From positions 1 through 64,000 of the forward strand of contig JAXDZG010000011.1 of NCBI GenBank assembly GCA_034086985.1: a stretch of DNA of 64,000 nucleotides, in the 5' to 3' direction. Both the position numbers and the translations under genes were made by a program. Shown piece by piece: positions 1 to 7,986 of the stretch; position 1 is the stretch's first letter, and the number at the start of each line of letters is the position of its first letter. The notes under the pieces were generated by a model. That model was not told the origin of the DNA, made no database searches, and saw nothing but the letters and a program-made list of their open reading frames with translations. The stretch comes from Phascolarctobacterium_A sp034086985. Its GTDB lineage: Bacteria > Bacillota > Negativicutes > Acidaminococcales > Acidaminococcaceae.

Positions 1-37
1 ATACACTTCCCTAAGTGTGTGGAGGGAGGGAGAACAG

Positions 38-214
38 ATGGCAGAAATTAAAGTTGGCAAGAATGAAACTTTAGACAGCGCACTGCGCAGATTTAAAAGA
101 GCAACCCAAAAGGCAGGCATTCTTTCTGAGGTAAGAAAACGCGAGCATTATGAAAAACCCAGCGTTGCCCGTAAGAAAAAATCCGAAGCAGCCAGAAAAC
201 GTAAGACCAGATAA
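38..214 (+). CDS. rpsU: Small ribosomal subunit protein bS21
   Basis: A 58-residue very basic protein that matches bS21, a 30S-subunit protein near the mRNA exit/anti-Shine-Dalgarno region. It opens MAEIKVGKNETLDSALRRF and ends in a Lys/Arg-rich tail (ARKKKSEAARKRKTR), as usual for the family. I chose the ATG at 38 because a strong ribosome binding site (GGAGGGAGGGAG, 21-32) precedes it; the GTG at 17 lies upstream of that site. It is followed after 15 nt by yqeY, a pairing that is common in Firmicutes. The upstream promoter lies outside the window. Confidence 0.97.
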   Translation: MAEIKVGKNETLDSALRRFKRATQKAGILSEVRKREHYEKPSVARKKKSEAARKRKTR

Positions 215-229
215 TTGGAGGCGGGCTGT

Positions 230-679
230 ATGTCTATAAAAGACCAATTAACTGCTGATATGAAGCAAGCCATGAAGGACAGAGAGGCCGGCAAGCTGCG
301 TCTCAATGTTATTCGCATGGTGCGTGCTAATATTAAGAACGTTGAAATCAATGACAAAAAGGAGCTCACCGATGATGAGGTTCTGGCTGTCTTGATGAAA
401 GAGGTCAAAATGCGTCAGGACTCTTTGGAGGAATTCCAAAAGGCCGGTCGCGACGAGTTGGTTGCCCAAGCCAAGGAAGAGATTGCTATTTTGAAGAAAT
501 ATCTTCCGGAAGCTCTCGGTGATGACGAACTGAAAGCCATCGTAGCAGAGGTAATTGCCGCTGTGGGCGCTACCAGTCCCAAGGATATGGGCAAGGTAAT
601 GCCGGCTGTTATGGCCAAGACCAAGGGCCGTGCAGATGGCAAACGCATCAATGCTATCGTTCGTGAATTACTCAAATAA
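230..679 (+). CDS. yqeY: GatB/YqeY domain protein
   Basis: A 149-residue protein of the YqeY family, related to the C-terminal tRNA-binding tail domain of GatB (Asp/Glu-tRNA amidotransferase). The helical N-terminal half contains the family-typical stretch MKQAMKDREAGKLRLNVIR, and the C-terminal half the compact helical domain. The ATG at 230 is behind GGAGGCGGG; the TTG at 215 would lie inside that ribosome binding site. Its exact cellular role is not established; the rpsU neighbourhood suggests a translation-linked job. The gene is probably co-transcribed with rpsU and is ended by the terminator at 685. Confidence 0.93.
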   Translation: MSIKDQLTADMKQAMKDREAGKLRLNVIRMVRANIKNVEINDKKELTDDEVLAVLMKEVKMRQDSLEEFQKAGRDELVAQAKEEIAILKKYLPEALGDDELKAIVAEVIAAVGATSPKDMGKVMPAVMAKTKGRADGKRINAIVRELLK

Positions 680-684
680 CCATG

Positions 685-723
685 ATAACCGTGTTGGAGA
701 AATCTAGCACGGTTATTTTTTTT
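685..723 (+). terminator. Intrinsic terminator after rpsU-yqeY
   Basis: Nine-base-pair stem ATAACCGTG (685-693) with CACGGTTAT (708-716), followed by a run of eight T. Confidence 0.93.
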
Positions 724-1033
724 GCATTTTTCTATGACATAAAGTGACTAATAGAGTCGATATTTGTCCGAATATGACGATATGCTAGAGCGAATATAAG
801 ATATTTTATATGTATCATAGGCCTATTATGTTTCACATAGGCGATTAATTGTACTGATGCTGGTAAAAGATGCTTATATTGATAAATAAATTGAAAATAC
901 TTGAAAAAATCTCTAGCGCTATATAGACTTCTGTGATATAATAAATTCGTATTCTTGTATGCTTTTTGGGAGAGTAAGATGTAAGTAGTCTTAAGATTTG
1001 CTTTTTTTATTAAAAGAGTGGGGGAGACGAATC
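724..1033. other. AT-rich intergenic leader of the EAL gene
   Basis: About 310 nt without a gene. It holds an extended -10 promoter (TGATATAAT, 934-942; no good -35) and two copies of CATAGGC around 817-841, one of them within the palindrome ATAGGCCTAT. A T-rich stretch near 1000-1015 precedes the ribosome binding site GGGGGAG. I looked for a c-di-GMP riboswitch (GEMM-type core) because the gene is an EAL protein and saw none. Confidence 0.5.
934..942 (+). promoter_or_regulatory. Extended -10 promoter of the EAL gene
   Basis: TGATATAAT (TGn plus perfect -10). The hexamer 17 nt upstream does not resemble a -35, as is usual for extended -10 promoters. Confidence 0.5.
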
Positions 1034-3076
1034 ATGTCACAGGTGTCGACTGGTACAGTCATAATTGATTCTGACTACAAGATTGTGAATTTTAGTGAGG
1101 CTGCCGCTGCCCTTTATCCGGGGCTGCATAAGGGTGCCCTCTGCTACAAGGCTTTTATCAATCGTAGCGTGCCCTGCAATAATTGTCCGGTGATGGGTGG
1201 TACCTTGGATGACGGCGCCTCTAGGGATGTATTATTACCCGAAAGTCATGCCGAAAGCCTCTTAGAGGTACCCTTGGCCAATGGCAAAACAGGCTATGTG
1301 CTTACCTTTAAGCTGGCAGGGGAGAAGGAGCAGCTTACTAAGCGTCTAGCTGCTGATGCAGATAACCTGCATGTTATGAGCATCATCAATACGCTGTCCG
1401 GTGACGTGAGTGATTTGTATGAGGTGAATATTGCGACCAAAGAGGTTAAGGTCTACCGCTCCGCAGGCAAGGCCTTGGGCGTTATAGAAGAGATAAAAAA
1501 GGCGCCCCATTATGCCACTGCTTTAGAAACATATATTGTCCAAAATGTGCATCCTGATGATCAGGACGAGATGCGTCAGGTGGCAGCACTCTCCAATATT
1601 TGCCACGTTTTAGAAGAGACAGAAAGCTTTTTCTATCATTATAGAGTATTGCGCAAGGGCGAGCTGCACTATTATTATATGAAATGCACTCGCATCGGCA
1701 CGGCGGACTCCTATGCCAGCGTTATTTTGGCCTTTGCCAACGAGGACGCCTCCATGGATAAGAGCCAGCTGAAGAAGATTTTGCAAAAGGAAAAGCAGCA
1801 GGAGCTTACCAGTGGGCTCAATGGTGATGAGCGTGATGAGCTCACCGGGCTCTACACGGCACGGGCCTTTGCTTATCAGGCGAAAAAGCTGTTGGATGCT
1901 TATCCTGAGGATAATTTTAACGTTTCTATTTCCGATATTAAGAATTTTGAATTAGTCAATACCATGTATGGCGAGGCTAAGGGCGATGAGCTTTTAAAAT
2001 GGCTTGCTTCCTTCTATCAAGAGTCCTATCCTGAGGGAGTGGTGGGCCGTTATGGCATCGACCAGATGGTGAGCATTTATAAAAATCCCACCCTGGAGCA
2101 AAAGGTGAAGTCCGTAAGCTTATTTAAGCATTATTTGGAAAAAGCACCGGTGCCCAATGTGGTTGTAAAATTTGGCGTTTACGAAAATGTGGACCGCAGT
2201 GTGGCTGTGGGACATATGTGTGCCAGAGCGCTGTTGGCCTTAAACAGCATCAAGCGTGATTTTCGCAGAACCTTTGCCAAATACAGTGGACCCATTAGCC
2301 AGAACCAGCTGCGGGCTCAGACCTATGAGGCTCGCTTCAGCGAAGCTCTGCAAAAGAAGGAGTTCGTAGTGTGGTACCAGCCCAAGTACGACCCCTACCG
2401 AGAAGAGGTTGTTGGCGCTGAGGCCTTGGTACGCTGGCTCACTCCTGAGGGCATGATTCCGCCGGGTGAATTTCTTGATGTATTTGAGTCCGATGGCCTT
2501 ATTGAAAAGCTGGATGAATATGTGTTCCGCACTGTATGCCAGCAGCAAAAGGCTTGGGCTGAGCAGGGACGCCAGCTGATGCCTGTTTCTGTGAATGTTT
2601 CCCGCTGCAGTCTGTTTGGTCAGGATATCGTAGGTCGCTACAAAAAGATTATTGAAGAATGCGGTGTCGACCCCAAATATGTGCCTATTGAAATCACGGA
2701 AAGCGTGGCCTTGGCCAATTTGAAGATTAAGCCCATTGCTGATGCCTTCTTTGAAGCGGGCTTCCACCTGCATATGGATGATTTCGGCTCCGGTCGTTCT
2801 TCTTTGAATGGACTCACGGTGCTGCATTTTGATGTGGTGAAGCTGGATAAGAGCTTGATTGATTTCATCGGCAATCGTAGTGGTGAGCTGATTTTGAACT
2901 ACACCATGGCCTTGGGCAAGGAGCTGGGCAAGCAGCTGGTGGCCGAGGGCGTGGAGACCGAGTCCCAGCTGATGTTCTTAAAAATCAACGGCTGCGACAC
3001 CATTCAGGGCTACTATTATTCCAAGCCCCTGCCCGTGGAGGAATACGAGCGTAAGGCATATGGCAAGGAAGAGTAA
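1034..3076 (+). CDS. PAS-like / degenerate GGDEF / EAL c-di-GMP phosphodiesterase
   Basis: A 680-residue signalling protein. An N-terminal PAS-like domain (about 1-100) has cysteines at 37, 48 and 51 (CYKAF...PCNNCP). A GGDEF-type domain follows (about 265-420; DELTGLYTARAF), in which the signature is replaced by GRYGIDQ near 338, so cyclase activity is unlikely. The C-terminal EAL domain (about 436-680) keeps GAEALVRW (461 ff.), NVS, EITES, DDFGSG (about 581), KLDKS and AEGVET (about 637), so c-di-GMP hydrolysis is expected. No transmembrane segment is seen, so it is probably cytoplasmic. The ATG at 1034 follows GGGGGAG; the TTG at 998 does not have a site. Input signal is unknown; the cysteines may bind metal or sense redox. 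Confidence 0.9.
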   Translation: MSQVSTGTVIIDSDYKIVNFSEAAAALYPGLHKGALCYKAFINRSVPCNNCPVMGGTLDDGASRDVLLPESHAESLLEVPLANGKTGYVLTFKLAGEKEQLTKRLAADADNLHVMSIINTLSGDVSDLYEVNIATKEVKVYRSAGKALGVIEEIKKAPHYATALETYIVQNVHPDDQDEMRQVAALSNICHVLEETESFFYHYRVLRKGELHYYYMKCTRIGTADSYASVILAFANEDASMDKSQLKKILQKEKQQELTSGLNGDERDELTGLYTARAFAYQAKKLLDAYPEDNFNVSISDIKNFELVNTMYGEAKGDELLKWLASFYQESYPEGVVGRYGIDQMVSIYKNPTLEQKVKSVSLFKHYLEKAPVPNVVVKFGVYENVDRSVAVGHMCARALLALNSIKRDFRRTFAKYSGPISQNQLRAQTYEARFSEALQKKEFVVWYQPKYDPYREEVVGAEALVRWLTPEGMIPPGEFLDVFESDGLIEKLDEYVFRTVCQQQKAWAEQGRQLMPVSVNVSRCSLFGQDIVGRYKKIIEECGVDPKYVPIEITESVALANLKIKPIADAFFEAGFHLHMDDFGSGRSSLNGLTVLHFDVVKLDKSLIDFIGNRSGELILNYTMALGKELGKQLVAEGVETESQLMFLKINGCDTIQGYYYSKPLPVEEYERKAYGKEE

Positions 3077-3130
3077 TGAGGCTTTAAGAAGTAAAAAGGA
3101 GAAGATTTCTCGCTTAACAAGCTATTTTTG

Positions 3131-3159
3131 TTGAAAAATTTACATATTAGTGATATGAT
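3131..3159 (+). promoter_or_regulatory. Sigma-A-type promoter of the Sel1-like gene
   Basis: TTGAAA (3131-3136), 17-nt spacer, TATGAT (3154-3159). Confidence 0.7.
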
Positions 3160-3228
3160 AATATCGGTTACTGGTGTAAACCAGAAAATTGTGCGCTCAT
3201 GAAGCAAAGAAAAGTGAGGTTGTTAAAG

Positions 3229-3768
3229 ATGACTTTAGTAGAAGAATATCGTAACATTGCTAAGCTGGCTCAGGACAAGGAAAACGCAGAGGTTATTATC
3301 GACGCTATCCTGGCTCATTTTGATGTTGATTATGATGATATGGATTTGGGTATTGAATGGCTCTATACCACCGGCGTAATCGATTATAAATTCAGAAGCG
3401 TGCTCTACAAGGGTGAAGACCTGGACGCTATCGTTGCTTGGTTCAAGGCTAAGGTTGGCGTAACCGACGAGGAAATCGCTGCTGCTGAAGCTAAGGAAAA
3501 ACAATATATCGAAGGCTGCCTGCTGATGGCTAAGAAGGATTTGGAAGCTGGTCACGTTGTTAGCGGTACCACTTATCTGGAATTGGCTGCTGCTAAGGGC
3601 TCCGCTGAAGCTGCTGCTCAACTGAAGGATATGCAATATGCTAGAAACCAATACATGCTGGGCGAGCAATATTTGGCAATGGGCCACAAGATTTGCGCTA
3701 AGACTTATTTTGAACTGGCTGCTGCTAAGGGTTGCCCCAAAGCTGCTGCTAAATTGGCTGAATTCTAA
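3229..3768 (+). CDS. Small Sel1-like repeat protein
   Basis: A 179-residue soluble protein with no signal peptide. The N-terminal half (about 1-95) is an acidic helical region I do not recognise. The C-terminal half carries two Sel1-like (TPR-related) repeats: TYLELAAAKGSAEAAAQL and TYFELAAAKGCPKAAAKL, about 40 residues apart, consistent with a protein-binding helical scaffold. The ATG at 3229 has GTGAGG upstream; the ATG at 3199 has no ribosome binding site. Codons are strongly biased to GCT, CTG and AAG as in highly expressed genes here. It is a single-gene transcript with its own promoter and terminator. Function unknown. Confidence 0.82.
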   Translation: MTLVEEYRNIAKLAQDKENAEVIIDAILAHFDVDYDDMDLGIEWLYTTGVIDYKFRSVLYKGEDLDAIVAWFKAKVGVTDEEIAAAEAKEKQYIEGCLLMAKKDLEAGHVVSGTTYLELAAAKGSAEAAAQLKDMQYARNQYMLGEQYLAMGHKICAKTYFELAAAKGCPKAAAKLAEF

Positions 3769-3781
3769 TTTAAGCTTCCTC

Positions 3782-3811
3782 AAGGCTGGAGATTACTCTT
3801 CAGCCTTTTTT
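3782..3811 (+). terminator. Intrinsic terminator after the Sel1-like gene
   Basis: Stem AAGGCTG (3782-3788) / CAGCCTT (3801-3807) followed by TTTTT. Confidence 0.9.
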
Positions 3812-3846
3812 ATTGCGAACATGTTTTTCTGTTGTGTTTCGCAATA
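3811..3846 (+). promoter_or_regulatory. Hairpin in the leader of the DEAD-box helicase gene
   Basis: TATTGCGAAC (3811-3820) and GTTTCGCAATA (3836-3846) are inverted repeats with a single-base bulge. No T run follows, so it is not a terminator. It lies about 55 nt before the helicase start. Confidence 0.5.
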
Positions 3847-3899
3847 GGAAGCATTTTACTAGGAATTATATCTATGATTGTTTTGATAGGAGGTTCTAG

Positions 3900-5153
3900 A
3901 TGCAAAATGGCTTTACTGCTCTGAAGGTATGTGCCCATACTGTGGAGCAATTACATAAGATGGGGATCACAAGACCCATGCCCGTGCAGGAGCAGGCGAT
4001 TCCAGCTCTTTTTGCCGGTCGTGACGTTATCGCTAGGGCGCAGACCGGCACCGGCAAGACCTTGGCCTTTTTAGTGCCCTTGGCAGAGAAGATTGATACC
4101 AATAAGCCCTATGCGCAGGCTTTGGTTATCACTCCGACCCGTGAACTGGCCCAGCAAATCGCTACAGAGCTGAAGAAGATTTTGGGCGAAAGCGAGATTA
4201 AGGTGCTGGCTGTGACCGGCGGTCGGGATTTTGAAGAGCAAAAATATAAGCTGGAGGGCCGCAGTCACGTCTTGATTGGCACGCCTGGTCGCCTTTTGGA
4301 TCATATTAAAAAGGGTAATACTGATTTAGGTGGCGTTAAGTACTTAGTTTTGGACGAAGTGGACGAGATGCTGCAGCAGGGCTTTATGGACGAGGCACTG
4401 GATTTGATTGCTATGACGGCGCCGGAGCACCAGACCATGCTCTGCAGTGCTACCTTGAATGAAGAAGTGCGCAAGCTGGGTCGCAAGCTGACGAAGAATA
4501 GCGCTTTGATTGATATTGAGCCTGACAAGGCCACTGTGGACAAGATTAAGCAAATCTGCCTGAAGACCACGGATGAGTATAAAAATCGTGCTGTGGCTTC
4601 TCTGATTGAGCGCCTCAATCCTTATTTGATGATTGTCTTCTGCATGAGCAAGGAGCGTACCAAGGAGCTGGGGGACTGGCTGGGCATGCAGGGCTTTAAT
4701 GTGGACGTGCTCCACGGCGAGATGTCCCCTGCTAAGCGCAAAACAGTGATGAAGTCCTTCCGCGACGCTAAAATCCAGATTTTGGTAGCCAGTGATTTGG
4801 CTGCTCGCGGCCTGGATGTGGAGGGCGTAACCCACGTTATTAACTATGATATTCCTCACGATGTGGATTGGTATGTGCACCGTATTGGTCGTACCGGCCG
4901 CGCCGGTAATGATGGCGTAGCCATCACTCTCTACACTCCGGAGGAAGTGAAATGGCTGCGCAATATTGAGACCAAGCTGGGCGTTTTGATGGAGCGCCAA
5001 AATTTGGAGGGCGAGACTGTGGCTCGCCGTGTGGCTACGGCTGCTCCGAAAAAGAAGAAGCCCGCAGGTCCTAAGCGTGGTCGCAACGCTGTGGCCGATA
5101 AGCGCAAGGCTCCTAAGACTGGCAGTAATCGCCGCCAAGGTCCAAGAAAGTAA
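3900..5153 (+). CDS. DEAD-box family ATP-dependent RNA helicase
   Basis: A 417-residue superfamily 2 RNA helicase. Motifs in order: Q motif (GITRPMPVQEQAIP, about 21-34), motif I AQTGTGKT (about 46-53), PTRELA, TPGR, motif II DEVD (about 151-155) instead of DEAD, SAT, then in the second RecA fold ASDLAARGLDV and HRIGRTGR (about 327). A Lys/Arg-rich tail (about 385-417) probably contacts RNA. It resembles CshA/RhlE-type helicases of ribosome assembly and mRNA decay, but I would not assign a subtype. The ATG at 3900 has AGGAGG at the right distance. Monocistronic by appearance; a leader hairpin might influence expression. Confidence 0.93.
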   Translation: MQNGFTALKVCAHTVEQLHKMGITRPMPVQEQAIPALFAGRDVIARAQTGTGKTLAFLVPLAEKIDTNKPYAQALVITPTRELAQQIATELKKILGESEIKVLAVTGGRDFEEQKYKLEGRSHVLIGTPGRLLDHIKKGNTDLGGVKYLVLDEVDEMLQQGFMDEALDLIAMTAPEHQTMLCSATLNEEVRKLGRKLTKNSALIDIEPDKATVDKIKQICLKTTDEYKNRAVASLIERLNPYLMIVFCMSKERTKELGDWLGMQGFNVDVLHGEMSPAKRKTVMKSFRDAKIQILVASDLAARGLDVEGVTHVINYDIPHDVDWYVHRIGRTGRAGNDGVAITLYTPEEVKWLRNIETKLGVLMERQNLEGETVARRVATAAPKKKKPAGPKRGRNAVADKRKAPKTGSNRRQGPRK

Positions 5154-5191
5154 GTCCATAAAGTAAGTAAAAAAAGCATATTTGCTCATGG

Positions 5192-5204
5192 AATGATAAT
5201 CATT
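5192..5204. promoter_or_regulatory. Fur-family-like palindrome upstream of pgi
   Basis: AATGATAATCATT is a perfect palindrome about a central A and matches the core 13 of 19 positions of the classical Fur box. It sits 26 nt upstream of the pgi -35. Outer positions do not match, so the operator call is tentative. Confidence 0.3.
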
Positions 5205-5230
5205 TCTAAGCTGCTTTGGTATAGCAGTAT

Positions 5231-5259
5231 TTGCCAAAAATATTAGAATATGTTATAAT
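5231..5259 (+). promoter_or_regulatory. Sigma-A-type promoter of pgi
   Basis: TTGCCA (5231-5236), 17-nt spacer, TATAAT (5254-5259). Confidence 0.75.
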
Positions 5260-5325
5260 TATGATTAACTAGAGTACGCTATAGGAGCGCGCTTCAAGAT
5301 TCGGAATTTTAGGAGTGAGTGCTAA

Positions 5326-6759
5326 GTGAAGTACAAAATAACCTTGCCCAGTGGCTTGGTGTTAGACTTTACCAATATGTTTGGCGATGGCAGGCTGGCA
5401 GAGGCTGAGGTGGCTGCTGCGCTAGCAAATGAGGGCGCAGCTGCTAGTCTTGCAGTGCAAAAAATACGGGAAACAGGTCAATCCAAGGCCCATCTTTCCA
5501 AGGATGGCAAGCCTGAGCATGTTTATTTTCCGCGCATGCCCTATATAAAGGAGGGGCATCCCAATACGGCTGCTTCCATTGAGAAGCTGAAGGAGTACGG
5601 TGAATACCTGAAGCAGATGGACGTAGTGGTATTTTTGGGCGTGGGTGGCTCTTATTTGGGCAATAAGGTGCTTTTTGATGCCTTTGGTGGCTGTCATTGG
5701 AATACCAATTATCAGCTGCGCCATGGGCAGCCCCGCATTTATTTTTCCGGTAATAATCTGGACCCGGTGGATTGCAATGGCTTAGTGTATGAGGTGCAGC
5801 GTTTGGCCTATCGTCATTTGAGCAATGGACGCAAGCTGCGGGTAATGCTGGTGCCTATTTCTAAGTCCGGCACGACCCTGGAGACTATCTCTGCCTTCAC
5901 GTATTTTTATGATACCCTAAGCAAGGGACAGAATATTGAGCTTGAATGCACTGTAGTAACGGATTTGCAGGCGGACGAGGCCAATGCTCCTTTGCTGCAG
6001 CTGGCTCGAAAATTTGGCTGGTGGCAGTTCGATATTAAGGAGGGCATCGGTGGCCGCTTCTGCGTAATGACCGATCCGGGCCTAGTGACTATGGCTGCAT
6101 TGGGCGGCGATATAGAAGAATTTTTGCGTGGCGCTCGTGAAATGGATGAGTATTGTAGCAAGGTGGAGCTGGTAGAAAATCCTGCTTTGCTGAATGCATT
6201 GCTGAAATTTTTAGCATACCGTAAGGGTCGTGATATTGAGGTATTTATGCCCTACAGCATGCATTTGAAGTCCTTGAGCGAGTGGTATGTGCAGCTTTTG
6301 GCAGAGTCCTTGGGCAAGCGTGTGGACCGCAATGGACAGGTAGTAAATTACGGTAGAACGCCTATTGTGGCGGTGGGTACCACGGATATGCATGCCCAGA
6401 CCCAGCAGCATCAGGAGGGGCGCCTGAATAAGGTGGTACAGTTCTTGGAGATTGCTAATCCTGAGGAGCAGGCGGTGGTACATAATCCCTTTGAGGATGT
6501 GGCCTATTTTGCTAAGTACGAGGGTCTTGATATGAATAAGGCCTTGAAGATTGCCTTAGCGGCTAATGAGGCTGCCTTGACTAGTGATAATCGTTATAAT
6601 GCGCGCTTTACGTTGCCGTGCTTGAATGAGTATATGCTGGGGCAGCTGATGTTTTTGCTTATGCTTACGGTGGCGTACGAGGGCGAGCTTGCGGATGTGG
6701 ACGCCTATGACCAGCCTGGTGTGGAGGTCTATAAGCGCTTCATGAAGGCGAAGCTGTAA
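5326..6759 (+). CDS. pgi: Glucose-6-phosphate isomerase
   Basis: A 477-residue cytoplasmic enzyme interconverting glucose-6-phosphate and fructose-6-phosphate in glycolysis/gluconeogenesis. The two SIS folds are recognisable: SKSGTTLETI (about 178-187) binds the sugar phosphate, GGRFCVMTD follows (about 243), and the C-terminal part has GTTDMHAQTQQHQEG and DQPGVEVYK with the expected catalytic histidine/glutamine/lysine region. Length fits the short bacterial class. The start is GTG at 5326, behind AGGAGTGAG. It has its own consensus promoter and a strong terminator. Confidence 0.96.
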   Translation: MKYKITLPSGLVLDFTNMFGDGRLAEAEVAAALANEGAAASLAVQKIRETGQSKAHLSKDGKPEHVYFPRMPYIKEGHPNTAASIEKLKEYGEYLKQMDVVVFLGVGGSYLGNKVLFDAFGGCHWNTNYQLRHGQPRIYFSGNNLDPVDCNGLVYEVQRLAYRHLSNGRKLRVMLVPISKSGTTLETISAFTYFYDTLSKGQNIELECTVVTDLQADEANAPLLQLARKFGWWQFDIKEGIGGRFCVMTDPGLVTMAALGGDIEEFLRGAREMDEYCSKVELVENPALLNALLKFLAYRKGRDIEVFMPYSMHLKSLSEWYVQLLAESLGKRVDRNGQVVNYGRTPIVAVGTTDMHAQTQQHQEGRLNKVVQFLEIANPEEQAVVHNPFEDVAYFAKYEGLDMNKALKIALAANEAALTSDNRYNARFTLPCLNEYMLGQLMFLLMLTVAYEGELADVDAYDQPGVEVYKRFMKAKL

Positions 6760-6792
6760 GTGGCGTGTAATTTAATATGTGAATATAAGAAA

Positions 6793-6838
6793 AGAGCTCA
6801 CTGCGAGATGTCGCAGTGGGCTCTAGTATTTTTGGCTA
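6793..6838 (+). terminator. Intrinsic terminator after pgi
   Basis: Fourteen-base-pair stem from 6793-6806 and 6811-6824 with one G-U pair and a GATG loop, then a short T-rich tail. Confidence 0.85.
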
Positions 6839-6867
6839 AAATTCTTATTCGCTCCGCAATATTATAT
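6836..6867 (+). repeat. Fragment of the dispersed intergenic element
   Basis: CTAAAATTCTTATTCGCTCC plus an adjoining AATATTAT stretch matches the right end of the element at 42485-42680 (from 42635) with one mismatch and a 2-nt insertion. It ends a few bases from the stop of the acyltransferase gene. Confidence 0.6.
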
Positions 6868-6870
6868 CTA

Positions 6871-7986
6871 CTATTTTTTACCTGTGAATAACAATCTGAG
6901 GTGTGATGAATAGTTTAATAATTTCGTTAGCAATATACTAGCTATGAGTGATGCTATGACTAGGAAAAAGTAAGAGAAGGTTACTTTCTTCACGGTCATG
7001 ACGATGCCGAATTTGCTGTAGAGGCTAGTCATCCATTCGAGAATTAATGGATGGATGAAGTAGATGAGCATGGAGTATTTTGATAGGATGTCGATGTATT
7101 TGGTGCGCTTAGCTTGCTCTAGCTTGTCTAAGGCCCAGCAGAAGAAGAGGATGGAGGCGATGGTATAGATGAGGCCTTGGGGACTGAGCTGGTGATAGGT
7201 GTTAGCGATATCTAAAAGCGAGTATTTTGCGTAGGTAAAGGAGTAGTAGGCGCTGCCAGCGGTGTAGGCGATTGAGGCTAGGTAAAAAAGCAACACAAGG
7301 ATGCCGTGCCTACGCAGCCAGTCTTGAAATTTTTGCCAATGGAGAGCAGCTAGCCCACCGCTTATGAAGATCAAAAGATAGTGTAAGGGTAGGTAGTTAA
7401 GGCGATAGTTGAAGAAGTTTTTCGCAAGCAAGCTCCAATTAGTTGTGTCCACGCCGGGATGGGTGGTCCACCAGTTGCAGGCAAGCTGGAAGATAAAGAG
7501 TAGGGCTAATCCTAAAGCAATGCTGTGCTTATTAATCCAGCGTAGTAAGCTGCGCCATAGTGGGTAGCTTGCATAGAACCACAGCAGGATGACCATGAAG
7601 TACAGGTGATAGCAGGCGAGGCCGAAGAAGAGCACAAAGGCAAGATGTAAGGGGTGCCAGCTGATCATGCCCTTGGGAAGTACAAGGGTAAAGTAAGCTA
7701 GGTAGAAGAGGGACCAGCTCAGGTAGGGAAGTCCAGCGCCCTGCAGGCGCTTTTTGAGAAAGTCGAGGTAGTTTAGGCTGTCGCCGTTAAGCAAGCCTTT
7801 GTCGTTGCAGACGAGTCCGTAGCCGGAGATGAAGAAGAAGGCGGGGACGCTATAGCGGCTGAGCACTTCTAAGAAGCAGTACAGTGTGAAATTATTAGGG
7901 GCGAGGCCTAAGGATCCGCCGATGTGGATGCCGATTACGCCCAGCATACACAGCCCACGGATGTTATCAATAATATTATTACGCAT
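6871..7986 (-). CDS. Membrane-bound acyltransferase (acyltransferase family 3)
   Basis: A 371-residue integral membrane protein of the acyltransferase-3 type, which O-acylates cell-surface sugars or lipids. The N-terminus has the family pattern NIRGLCMLGVIGIHIGG (helix 1, His in the first helix) and the following SRYSVPAFFFISGYGL with an Arg and the FFFISGYG segment. About ten hydrophobic helices follow to the end. The start has AAAGGA upstream. Its neighbours do not point to a substrate. It is lower in GC than the neighbouring operons and lies between copies of a dispersed intergenic repeat, so local rearrangement or acquisition is possible. Confidence 0.85.
   Translation of the reverse strand: MRNNIIDNIRGLCMLGVIGIHIGGSLGLAPNNFTLYCFLEVLSRYSVPAFFFISGYGLVCNDKGLLNGDSLNYLDFLKKRLQGAGLPYLSWSLFYLAYFTLVLPKGMISWHPLHLAFVLFFGLACYHLYFMVILLWFYASYPLWRSLLRWINKHSIALGLALLFIFQLACNWWTTHPGVDTTNWSLLAKNFFNYRLNYLPLHYLLIFISGGLAALHWQKFQDWLRRHGILVLLFYLASIAYTAGSAYYSFTYAKYSLLDIANTYHQLSPQGLIYTIASILFFCWALDKLEQAKRTKYIDILSKYSMLIYFIHPLILEWMTSLYSKFGIVMTVKKVTFSYFFLVIASLIASILLTKLLNYSSHLRLLFTGKK

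Noticed and set aside
724..1033. Possible c-di-GMP riboswitch before the EAL gene.
   Set aside because: None of the conserved GEMM core sequences are present; only short repeats and an extended -10 are seen.
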